The translations under genes and the position numbers were made by a program. From Ligustrum vulgare (taxonomy: Eukaryota; Streptophyta; Magnoliopsida; Lamiales; Oleaceae): a DNA stretch of 64,000 nt. The stretch lies in assembly GCA_963555705.1 (NCBI GenBank), contig OY743187.1, positions 18,180,133-18,244,132 on the forward strand, written 5' to 3'. How positions within the stretch are numbered: the first letter of the stretch is position 1; each line of letters begins with the position of its first letter. The notes beneath the pieces are model-generated. The model made no database searches. It worked only from the letters and a program-made list of their open reading frames with translations, and had not been told where the DNA came from. Of this stretch, positions 12,145 through 22,211 are shown piece after piece.

Positions 12145-13342
12145 CTAATATTTCACCCGTGCGATGCACGGAAGTTATTAATCGCAATATTTATTTCAAT
12201 AAGTATTCGTAAAATTTTAGTATTTATACATAGTCAACACATATAAATGCATAAAAAAAGATTTTCTATTGCAATAATTATTAGGATTTAAAAAAATAAC
12301 ATAAAAAATTCAAATTATTAAAAAATTCTTTGAATAGTAAACGTATATTTATATATTAAATAATAAATTACTATTGATTTCAATAATTTTAATGAATTAT
12401 TAATAACTTCATTGAAAATATAAATTTAGTAGTTTTTTAATAGTATATCACATTTGATATAACATTATGTGCACTTATATTGATGCATGTGAAATATATT
12501 AGTATATTTCTCATAACTTTTACATTTGCCTTTTGTATTTAATGTACTTTTTAATTTTCATTTAAAAACATCAATTACAATGATTAAAAAAGAAATAGTC
12601 AATAAATTTGAATTTAATCAATAAAACTTTATTTGCAAAAATAAGTAGTCAAAATAATTTTTACCTCGAAAACATCACATTCTTTATTTTCAAACAAAAA
12701 TTTTTAACTATCATTATTTTTTATATAATTTAACAGTGTTTTTTTTTGGGAACAAATGTATGTAGTGCTCAAAAATGTATTTCAAATTTGTAATCATTAC
12801 ACTTTCCAAAATGTAAGCATTTTTTTATTTATTTTTTAATTCTTGTGTTTTTGTCAAAACATTTCCAAATTTAGTAAGTACATTTTGGAGGAAAAGTGTG
12901 TGTGTGTTTACTTTTGGTAAAGACTTTGTTTTTATATATAGATAAAAGATAGATGTGTTGTTGAAAATAAATTTGAGGAAAAGTGTGGAAATTTTACCAC
13001 TACCAAACATACTCTTAATCACACGTATTTTTTCTCTCCACTTTTCAATCACTAATTTTTACCTCGAAAACATCACATTCTTTATTTTCAAACAAAAATT
13101 TTTAACTATCATTATTTTTTATATAATTTAACAGTGCTTTTTTTTTTTGAACAAATATATGTAGTGCTCAAAAATGTATTCCAAATTTGTATTCATTAAA
13201 ATTTCCAAAATGCAAGCATTTTTTATTTATTTTTTAATTCTTGTGTTTTTGTCAAAATATTTCCAAATTTAGTAAATACATTTTGGAGGGAAAGTGTGTG
13301 TGTTTATTTTTGGTAAAGACTTTGTTTTTATATATAGATAGA
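12145..13342 (-). mobile_element. Non-autonomous Helitron, 1.2 kb
   Basis: On the minus strand the 5' end is TCTATCTATATATAAAAAC (from 13342). The 3' end carries the foldback CCGTGCATCGCACGG followed by TGAAATATTAG at 12145. Flanking bases are A on the 5' side and T on the 3' side, the expected A/T insertion site. The last four bases are TTAG instead of CTAG. No Rep/helicase ORF is present. The element contains an internal duplication (see repeat). Confidence 0.65.
12658..13336. repeat. Direct duplication, about 280 bp at 398-bp spacing
   Basis: The block from ACCTCGAAAACATCACATTC at 12663 to the TATATAGATA near 12945 recurs from 13061 to about 13336 with few changes. Both copies lie inside the Helitron 12145-13342 and each ends in its TATATAGATA 5'-terminal word. 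The element therefore carries two stacked 5' ends. Confidence 0.8.
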
Positions 13343-13419
13343 TGCTGCCCATTAAAACCTTATCAGAAAAATTCAATGGGACAAAATCTAGAGTATGAAA
13401 AAAGAATATAGATGCTCCC

Positions 13420-13530
13420 CTACTGTTGATCATGTAAATCATTGAGTCGACGCATCACAAACTTGTGAACCAATTTTTTTAAATGTAGATGTTGACAGTA
13501 CTTTTGTGAATAAATCTGCTACATTTTTGC
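13420..13530 (-). pseudogene. Copia polyprotein C-terminal fragment (end of RNase H)
   Basis: A minus-strand frame reads VADLFTKVLSTSTF, then KKLVHKF and MRRLNDL, and ends at a TAG at 13420-13422. This is the well-known C-terminal signature of plant copia RNase H (ADLFTK-L-T-TF-KL--R--M). It fixes the strand and the 3' side of the surrounding element. The sequence further upstream is replaced by the Helitron at 13869-15656. Confidence 0.75.
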
Positions 13531-13868
13531 TTGAGTTAATTTATTGAACATCGATATCACTAGTTTTCTGAAATATACATGTATTAAAGTCATTTTTCAT
13601 CAATACGTCATAACATCTACTTTATCAAAAATATTGTTATGAAAACCCTGTGCGATAAAACATCAATTAAGGGAAAAAAAGTAGCGCGTATTATCTCCCT
13701 CTCATGAGAACATTACAATTATATTGGTATATCATATCATTATTCAACTATTAGTCGATGCAATATCGAATATGTTCACCAAGCATATTTAAATATCTTT
13801 TATATCATATTATTTGTTCTTCAAATATAAATTTAATTCTTTCTTTGAACTTGAAGAATTATATCATA

Positions 13869-15656
13869 CTAGTTGTATACTCGTGCGATACACGAAATAT
13901 ATAATTTTTAAATCATAATTTTGAAAATATCTTGATTCAATCATATTAAATAAAAAGAACATAATTTCAATACAAAATGTTATTGAATTTGAAACTTTAA
14001 AAAATACAAAACTATTCAAAAATTAAAAAAAAAAATGCTATATCTACACTAAGTATACCGCGTCACTCAAAGTTTGGTACTCGTTTAAATTTTTTATATA
14101 ATTTTTTTTTTTACTTTTTTTTTACGTTTTTATCTAAAAATTTGCCTACCTCATCACCTATTTCCATTTTTAATATGTTATAGTTTTTTATTTACTATAT
14201 TTTTTAATGTGTTGCTTACTTATATTTTATTTGAAATTCAATATATTAATTAATATTTCCTTATTCTTTAAAATGCCAATTTTTTTTTTTCAAAATGATG
14301 AAATGATTAAGCTTTCGTTTGGTAATAATGTTGGGTTTATAAATTTGTTTATTTATGATTTTAGAGTAAAAAGTAGTGGCTGAAAATTGAAGAGAGAAAA
14401 TATGTGTGGTAAAAAGTTGATAAAAAATAATTAGTTATTTTTGTAACATGCGTATTGAAGAGCTAACGTACTCATTTATTGACATATTAGGAAGTAAAAT
14501 TTCAATAATTTTATTTATTTATTTTTAAAATATATTAATTCAATTTTTTCATTTCTAACTTTACAAATTTATATAACATATATTTATTTATTTTAAAATA
14601 TATTAATCCAAATTTTTCATTTTCAATGTAATACATTTACATAGATATGAAATGACATTTATTTATGTTCAAATATATTAGTCCAATTTTTTCATTTCCT
14701 ACATAACACATGTTATTGAATTTGAAACTTAAAAAAAAAAAACAAATAAATTTTTTTTTATACATGTACACTCAGTGTACTGCGTCACTCAAAGTTTGAC
14801 ACTTAAATAATTATTTATATAAAATCTTTTTTTATTTTTATTTACAGTTTTATATAAAAATTTGCCCACCTTATCAACTATTTTCCTTTTAATATGTTAT
14901 AATTTTTAATTAACTTTATTTTTTAATATGCTGATTACATATATTTTATTCGAAATCCAATATATTAATTAATATATTTTATTTTTCCTTATTTTTAAAA
15001 CATACCAATTTTTGTCAAAATGATAAAATGATTAAATTTTCTACTAATTTATCATTGGAGGTAAAAAGTTGATAGCAGATAATTAATTATTTTTGTAATA
15101 TGCTTATTGAATAACCTACTCATTTATTGACATATTAGGAAGTAAAACTTTAATGATTTTTTTTTTATTTTCAAAATATATTGATTCAAAATTTTCATTT
15201 CTAATTTAACAAATTTATATAACATGTATTTATTTATTTTCAAATATATTAATCCAAATTTTTTATTTTCAATTTAACACATTTACATATATATGACTTT
15301 TATTTATGTTTAAATATATTGATACAATTTTTTCATTTTCTACGTAACACATTTACATAGATATCACATTTATTTACGTTCAAATATATTAATCCAATTT
15401 TTTCATTTCCTACATAGCACATTTACATAAATATCATATTATATATGTTCAAATATATTAATCTAATTTTTTCATGTTCAAATAGTACATTTATTATAAC
15501 TCTTACTAAATATGGACTAAATAATAATTTTTCTTACAAAAATCTTTATCTTTTATTTATTTATTTTTATATAGTGAGGAGAGAGAGTTATCAAATGCAA
15601 TTTTCCCTCCAAAATGACTATCTCTCCTCACTTCTACTTTTATATATATATAAAGA
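13869..15656 (-). mobile_element. Non-autonomous Helitron, 1.8 kb, with an internal duplication
   Basis: On the minus strand the 5' end reads TCTTTATATATATATAAAAG from 15656. The 3' end is the foldback TCGTGTATCGCACGA, a short spacer and CTAG at 13872-13869. The next base is T and the base before the 5' TC is A, fitting A/T insertion. Blocks beginning at 13978 and 14710 (TTATTGAATTTGAAACTT onward, each with GCGTCACTCAAAGTTTG) are diverged direct copies. No protein is encoded. Confidence 0.7.
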
Positions 15657-15724
15657 TATAAAGATAAAGATAAAGAATAAAGATAAAGATTTCTAATCAT
15701 TTGAACATGTTACATTTGAAGTAA

Positions 15725-16345
15725 GAGCTTGAACTTTAGTATTAGAATGAGTCTCCTTGGCCCTAATCGTTCTTCACAAATTGCTCCAATATAATGGAAA
15801 AAGGGCCCATTAGCTTTAGCTTGAGCCTGATGGTCTATGTTCGGTTCTCATGCTTTTTCAAAAGGTTTTGAATTACTCTAGCTTTGACCTAAAGAAGGAA
15901 TTTATCAAAACCATTTGTTCATAAACCTATGTGGGCATAAGATAATGCACTAAAGGCCTTAGTGAGGAGAATGAACAAAGCCAACGCCAGACGATGGAAA
16001 AGTGATTAGCTTTCAATTCGAAACGAAGAAAGTAAAAGGAACGGAAAGCAGTGTAGAAAGCAAAATTCAATCACTAACGGATAAAGCACTTTCTTTGTTG
16101 AATGTATATGGTTCCATCTTTCTTTGATTTTTGTCTTTGCTTCGCCTTTGAATAAGATCCGTTGTGTGAGCAACCTGACTGTGCGTTGCAAGTGCTATAC
16201 AGGCTTGCTCGTAGCTCACCCGTAAAGTAGGAAATATGTAATATTGTAGTAGAAGCCTCTTACTCCATTCGAAAGGAAATCTCTAGCCTAAAGTGTACTT
16301 TTCTTGGATCGATGCCCGAGTGGTTAATGGGGACGGGATCACTCA
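15725..16345. other. Higher-GC block, probable organellar DNA inserted in the nucleus
   Basis: The block is clearly less AT-rich than the DNA on either side and resembles plant organellar spacer. It ends in a truncated plastid-type tRNA-Tyr sequence (16306-16336). No ORF is recognised. A mitochondrial origin carrying plastid DNA is also possible. Confidence 0.45.
16306..16336 (+). pseudogene. Truncated plastid-type trnY-GUA 5' half
   Basis: GATGCCCGAGTGGTTAATGG followed by GGACGG matches, with few differences, the acceptor/D-arm half of plastid tRNA-Tyr as I know it. The match stops before the anticodon, where unrelated AT-rich DNA begins, so it cannot give a functional tRNA. Confidence 0.6.
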
Positions 16346-17700
16346 AAATTGATACATTATTTATCCAGACTCTTCGATAAGTAAACTTTTCGAGTCATGT
16401 TCTAAATCAATATTCATCAATGCATTTAATGTAGCTCTCAGATTTGGAAGTTACTTATTCACTTCAGTGAACAATTTACTTATTAAGTTTAGGTATTTAA
16501 TAAACAATCAAATTGCATCTTGAAAATCAATTTCTAGGATTTTCAAATATTATTCATAATAATGGTACACCCAATTTCAACACTTCTTTATATAGAGTCA
16601 TTTGTACCATTCTTCGTGTAATCAAATTTTATACGTCCAATCACATTCCAGTACAAAGTTATTATATTCTAGGCATATTATATATTCAATGATTATACTT
16701 GTACATTCCAGACATCTTTTATATTGTAATTGATAATTGACTAGAGTATAAACAATCCTTTATATAAATATTATTCTCACAAATATAATCTGTAATCATT
16801 TCGCTTGAAATCCTAATGTACCGCGATTAACTGATACATCAAAGAATACTCCCTAAATATCAAGACGAGAATCAAATATTTTTATCTCACTCATTGGTAT
16901 ATCAAAGAGTACAAACTTGTGATTAGAATGTAATTTCATCCACCACATATTATGCCGGCTAAGGATTGTGTGAAATAAGTCGTATTTTACGACCATATAA
17001 TATTTTTTCATTTACACAAGTACTTATTGGCTTTACACTTTTAAGCGTTTGGACTACAAGTCCGGTAACAATAATAATAATATTGTGCTACTTTAGGAGC
17101 AACAATAAATTATTTTTTAGAACAATAATATGTATAATGTTTATACTTCTTTAGGAGTATTAATACAATATTTTTCTAGAACATTGTTTAAACAAAGTTC
17201 ATGTTTCATAAGAATATCGATATGAAATTCATCTAGGATATGAATTATCACATATTATATATATTTTTTAAAGCAGTAATACAATATTATTATTTTTGAA
17301 TTTGTACTTCTTCTGATGCAATTAAATAATACAAATGTAATATTTATTTTCAAACAATGCTACAATATTCTTTTGAAATATTTTTAGATCGTTTCTTTTC
17401 AATATTTATAATTCAATATTTTTTAGAATATTGATTTGGATTAATTTATCTATCATAAATTAATATAGTCAAAATGATATGATGAGATCGAATAACTATA
17501 TTGATTTGTTATGTAACTTAAAATTAAGAGAATACTGACATTTTTTTTTTAAACATGAAGTAAGAGTTTCTTTGCAAGTTTATTTGGAAAAAACTTCTTG
17601 ACTTTCTTTGGTTTAAGGAAAAATACTTTCTCCTACCTCAACTGACTAGAAATTTGTGAACAAAAAAATGAATAATTTTTTTTTAACTCAGTTGACTAGA
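16346..17700. other. AT-rich interior of the decayed copia element
   Basis: No coding signal could be followed. It is probably LTR-proximal and leader sequence of the 11.9-18.1 kb copia element. Confidence 0.35.
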
Positions 17701-18116
17701 ACTTCGTGCTGATAACGTGTTATAAATTAGAGAGAAAAATATAGAAGAATAAAGAAATGAATAGACTTGTGTTTTATTAAGCCTCTTTCGGCTGCTCGTT
17801 ATAATGAGCAACCGTCATTTTTTTTGAACTTCAAGATAAATTTTGTGGTTGAAAATTGGAGAGAGAAAATATGTGTGGTTAAAAAATAATTTGAAAATTT
17901 GTGTAAATTATATATACATATAGAAGAATTAGGAATATACGAGACAATAATATCTAGGATTAGGAATATACGAGATAATAATATCTAGGACTACAGGGGT
18001 ATAAATATCATTCATTAATATATATGATATTTACAACAATCTATAAATAATTTACCAAACAAATCATTATTGTAATTATGTGCTCAATTAGCACATTTGG
18101 TCTAAAGATGGCAAAA

Positions 18117-18405
18117 AAATTCGACTCGAATGGGGTAAAAAAACTCACCTCGTTGACCAGCGGGGGCGAGTTTGGCCATCCCGACCAAAACCCGCCCTGA
18201 TTCAATTAAATAATAAAAAAATACAGAAAAAAATTAAATGGGGCTGCGGGGGTTACCCGCCCCGAAATTCACGGGGCAGGTGGCAGGTTTGGGTCTAAAA
18301 AAATTCTGCGGGATGCGCCCCATTGTCAATACTAATTTGGTCTCTGGGTATGATTATTATCCAAATATTTTGATCTCTCCGACTCGAACTCGCCCCGTTG
18401 CCATC
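18117..18405. mobile_element. Short GC-rich terminal-inverted-repeat element
   Basis: The element is bounded by GATGGCAA and TTGCCATC, with a CCCGCCCC/GGGGC-rich interior unlike the flanks. Plants carry many such 'GATGGCAA...GGGCGGG' repeats; a related block lies at 52845-53640. Class and target duplication are uncertain. Confidence 0.5.
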
Positions 18406-18549
18406 ACTAATTTGGTCTCTGGTTATGATTAGTATCCAAATATTTTGTTTACGTAAATTGAAACGAGGGATACATGTTTTAAATTAGCAATATACACATT
18501 TGCGTACTCTTCACCATAAGTTTTAACTACACTATATTTAGTTTCAATA

Positions 18550-18825
18550 AAAATCTGTAACCTATGTTCACTTTTGCATTTATTTCTTGAGCCATGCTAC
18601 GTTACCAGATTAATTTACCGACTGATTTACCTACAATACACTTGACATACATCCATCACTTTACCCATCACATCATTTTAAAAATCAAAATATGTAACCA
18701 ATGTTCACTTTTGCATTTATTCCTTGAACAATGCTACGTTACCAGATTGATTTACCGACTGACTTACCTACAATACACTTGACAGACATCCATCACTTTA
18801 CCCATCACATTATTTTAAAAATCAA
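18550..18825. repeat. Two tandem copies of a 137-bp unit
   Basis: The words ATGTTCACTTTTGCATTTAT and ATGCTACGTTACCAGATT recur at exactly 137-bp spacing (18564/18701 and 18594/18731). Divergence is low. No function is seen. Confidence 0.85.
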
Positions 18826-19150
18826 TCACCATAATCGTGTCAACACATAAGTTAGTAAATCATTAAGTAAATCAATCGGCTAAGCAGATTAATCCTTATT
18901 TCTTCAACCCCTTTTCGTCAAGCCTCCTTGGTAAACTTTTTTATCTTGTTTATAAACAATATATTTTTATAAAATATTTTTTAACCATACTCATATTTCA
19001 AAATTATTTTTCAACAACATATTTTACCTAAAAAAATCACATTCTTTATACATAAATAAAAATCTCTTATCAAATAGAGGCCAAACTATGACTCGATAGA
19101 GTTGACACCATGTAATAATTTATGGTAAAGAAAAATTACTTATAGAATAT
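18826..19150. other. Intergenic DNA, nothing recognised
   Basis: AT-rich spacer with no ORF or repeat boundary that I can support. Confidence 0.5.
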
Positions 19151-19151
19151 T

Positions 19152-19240
19152 GAACTCCGACAATGTCGCGGGATCAGATGGTTTCTTGTCCTTGTTTCTT
19201 CAGCAGAGTTGGGATATCATTCAGGATGATGTCGTTATAA
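19152..19240 (+). pseudogene. Fragment of a LINE (non-LTR) reverse transcriptase
   Basis: The plus frame reads SDNVAGSDGFLSLFLQQSWD and then IIQDDV. This matches the L1-type reverse transcriptase block normally written APGPDGF...FW..I..DV. Only about 30 codons survive before the copia LTR. Confidence 0.6.
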
Positions 19241-19494
19241 ATTGAGTTATTGAGAATAAAAATAGTTCACGTCCCTAATTGCTCACATTTGTATTCTTGC
19301 ATTCTATTTGTAGTAGATGTTGATTATGATTGATTGGTAATCTTTGTAAATTCTAATTTCTTGTAATCTTGGAGATAGAATCATATCTTTTGTGATATGA
19401 AAGATGCTAGGATCTTATGCTTGCATGGCAAGACATTATTGTATATATTCCACATATTGTTAATGAATGAATTGGTTTTCGTGCACGTGCTTCA
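19240..19494 (+). repeat. Putative 5' LTR of the outer copia element
   Basis: The stretch ends in ...GTGCTTCA, followed about 15 bases later by TGGTATCTTAGCC, which resembles the initiator-Met primer-binding site TGGTATCAGAGC. The left edge (near TGTCGTTATAAATTGAG) abuts the LINE fragment and is uncertain. Confidence 0.5.
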
Positions 19495-19551
19495 TTACTC
19501 TCCTTTTATGGTATCTTAGCCTTTAAGCCCTAAAAGAAAAATACGATCGTC

Positions 19552-21285
19552 ATGCTCTCCGAGAATGATAAGAACAAGTCGACATCTTCCTCCATTATCG
19601 TCCCTCCCATACCTTCTCCACCAATAGTCATCAACTCTCAATCCCAAATTCCCACAAAACCCACCCCCACCAATCACCTCGCCTGGTATGTGCAAATCTA
19701 CAGTCTCCTCGTTGGCTACGACCTCCTTGGCTTCGTTGATGGCACAATTTCGTGTCCTCCAGCCACTATTAAATTTGATGATAAAACTATATCGAACCCC
19801 GACTTTGCAAATTGGATCAAATAGGATAATATTCTCTTGTAGGGATGAACAAATAAACCGTCAAATCGCTCGAAATCGCAACAAATGATTTGGTTTGATT
19901 CGATTTAAAATGTAAAATGGTTTGATTTTGTTTGAAAAAATTACAAATCACCTTAAATGGTTTTGTTTAGGTTTCAATTTTCAAAATCGTAGTTTCAAAC
20001 CACAACTCGCAAAAATTTAAAACATTATAAAAATACAAAAATAAAGGAAAACATTCAATTTTGAAATTAAGAGTTGATTAAATGAATAATTTCTCTACTT
20101 GCAAGATCTTTTGCATCTAAAACACATCTCCAATAAAGAAAATCCATCAAAGTGTATATGAGGAAACATGAATTCACAAAACCCAAGTTTAGAACGAACT
20201 AAAAAACATAGCAGTAGACCTGAATAAATTGAGTGAGATTATATCAAATAGTCTTCATTTTGTCAAATGCAATAACAGAATTCTATTCTTCAACATAGTT
20301 AGGTTCTAAGAAGAAAGATGGAAGAAATTTCCAATGAAGGTTACTTTCATTTGCTTTTGCATGTATAGTTACAACAAAATATTTATTGAAGCAACTTGCA
20401 TGACTCTTTTTTCTTATGCAGTTAGCTAGCTGCTCAAATATGCATTTGTGATAATGATATTTGATATCACGTCGGTTCTAAAATAAGTGAATGATAAATA
20501 TCAAGAAAAACTATGCATGCGATTAGTAACAAGCATTATCTCAACTATTATTGAGTTAGTTTTGACTTAAAATCTTAGATAAATATGTATCTTTGAGCTC
20601 ATTTGAAATTTACTAATTCATTTATTGGAAAACTACGGTTTAAAACCGCACCAAACTGCAAAAAATGACTTAATTTGGTTTGGTTAATAAAATTTTCAAA
20701 CCGCCTTAAACGGTTTGGTTTGAAATCTTGCTATAAACCGTCTAAATCAACCGTGTTCGCCTTGCTGCATCCAAATCTTCCTTTGAAGCATGGACCACCA
20801 TCCAACGTATGTATGCAAAACCATCCCATGGTCGTATCGTGAGCCTTAAGGCCTCCCTCACCAATCTCCACAAAGGTGATGATAGCATTACCGAATACAT
20901 GCACGACATAAAGAGTATCATTGACAACCTACCTCTTATGAATGCCTCGCTTGATCCCGATGAACTCATCCTACATATTCTTCGCGGCCTTGGTCCAGAA
21001 TATCAAGGCTTGAGTGAAGCTATTCGTGCAAGGGAAACCGTCACTTCCTTTGATGAACTCCACGAGAAGTTGGTCACCCATGAGTCACAAATTTCCATCA
21101 TTGCCTCACCTTCTTTCCCTACCTCCCTCTTGAACCCTATTATTGCAAACCCAAGCTTCAAAAACTCTCACAACTGCTCTCCAATCCCAAAACCAGTCAC
21201 CAACCTTACCACTATTCACCTTCAAACTCATCCTTCCCCAACGGCCATCACCCTACCCACGACTCTCGAGGCCCCCCATCCCTAC
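19552..21285 (+). pseudogene. Copia gag, interrupted
   Basis: The ATG at 19552 opens a frame with HLAWYVQIYSLLVGYDLLGF, a typical N-terminus of plant copia gag. It stops at a TAG near 19822 (NWIK-stop-DNI, where Q is expected). After a 0.9-kb insertion gag resumes at about 20750 with AASKSSFEAWTTIQRMYAKP and runs through ITEYMHDIKSIIDNLP and ELILHILRGLGPEYQGL up to the gypsy insertion at 21286. Gag would form the virus-like particle; this copy is broken. Confidence 0.8.
19834..20745. mobile_element. Non-autonomous DNA-element-like insertion in copia gag
   Basis: It separates two parts of one gag frame. Both ends are rich in AAACCG/CGGTTT words in inverted arrangement (AAATAAACCGTC near the left end, CTATAAACCGTC near the right). 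The interior is AT-rich and non-coding. Ends are placed by loss of gag similarity, so they are approximate and no target duplication is claimed. Confidence 0.5.
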
Positions 21286-22047
21286 TGATGCGAACCCCTT
21301 TGGTGATTAAACCAAAAATTCCCACAACAATTTTGTACCAACCCAAGAAAGCTAAAAATGTAATAAATGAGGAATCTTGACCCAAGTTTAACCCAATCAA
21401 AATTCTAAGGAAAACTAATCCTAACCCAATGGAGAGATTAAGACAAATACCAAGATTTGTGGAATAAACAACAACAAGCAATTCACAAGAATAAACTCTC
21501 AATATACAAGTTGAAGTAATATTCCAAGAAAAGTTACAAGTGAAGAAATGGTTTACCTCTCTTAAATGCTCTCAATGGAGTCTTCAATGTCAACCAAAAA
21601 CTACCTAGGGTTTGGAAAGCCTTCAAGTATATACAAAAAGTGAAGGATAAAAAGTTTGAGAAATTGCACAAAAAACCCCGCTATTTCATTCGGGAGACTT
21701 TCGGTCGACCGAAACTATTTCGGTCGAACACCTGGTCGACCGAAATGGCATTTTCGGTCGTACGAAGGTCAGCCGAACCCGCCTGAAGCTATGTCTCAAA
21801 ATCCTGCAGAGTTTCGGTCGACCGGATGGACTTTCGGTCGACCGAAATGTCCTGAGCTTCCAAACTTAGGCAATTGACCTCGATCTTGCTCTCTTCCATG
21901 TGGGCTTGATTTCGGAGCTTGAAAATGAGTCCCGCCATCGACTCTTGGACCTCTTTAGCCTTGGATCTTGTCATGGGCCCCACCGGTATTCTGATAGAGG
22001 GTTGACCTGTTAGACTTTGACTCGATTGACTCCCTGGATTCTCATCA
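21286..22047 (-). repeat. 3' LTR of the gypsy element, containing the end of the integrase frame
   Basis: Starts TGATGCG and ends TCTCATCA. It differs from the other LTR by scattered substitutions, several at CpG sites. A minus-strand frame (21983-21789, starting MGPMTRSKAKEVQESMAG) lies inside the LTR and is in phase with the integrase frame upstream, so the pol protein would end within the LTR. Palindromic TTTCGGTCGACCGAAA-type words recur at 21706-21845. Confidence 0.9.
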
Positions 22048-22062
22048 TCCCCTCCCTCTTGA
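22048..22062 (-). promoter_or_regulatory. Polypurine tract
   Basis: The minus strand reads AGAGGGAGGGGATGA immediately before the 3' LTR. This is the expected primer for plus-strand synthesis. Confidence 0.75.
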
Positions 22063-22211
22063 AAAGGATTCGACCTCGAATCTTCACCTGCATCAAAAGG
22101 GGATAAGTCAGAGACGTTAAAAGAAGCCGATACATTGTACTCACCAGGAAGGTCAAGCTTGTAGGCATTGTTATTAATTTTCTCTAGGATTTGGAAGGGG
22201 CCATCACCACG

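Larger units (their letters stand above)
11880..18060 (-). mobile_element. Decayed Ty1/copia retrotransposon interrupted by Helitrons and an organellar-like block
   Basis: The 3' end of a copia polyprotein is readable at 13420-13530 on the minus strand. A CTTCGTGCTGATAACGTGTT block at 17702-17721 is, on the minus strand, the TTATCAGCACGAAG-type sequence found next to the primer-binding site of many plant copia elements. The stretches at about 11890-12060 and 17930-18050 share scattered words (AATAATAT-AGG, GTATAAAT-TCATTCA, ATATTTACAA), as expected of two old LTRs. The interior is heavily decayed and holds the two Helitrons and the 15725-16345 block. Confidence 0.5.

Noticed and set aside
16306..16336. 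Functional tRNA gene
   Set aside because: Only the 5' half of a tRNA-Tyr is present; anticodon arm and 3' half are missing.
21656..21877. 73-codon plus-strand ORF in the gypsy LTR (also at 25445-25666)
   Set aside because: It follows the palindromic CGGTCGACCG repeats and lies opposite the element's coding strand.
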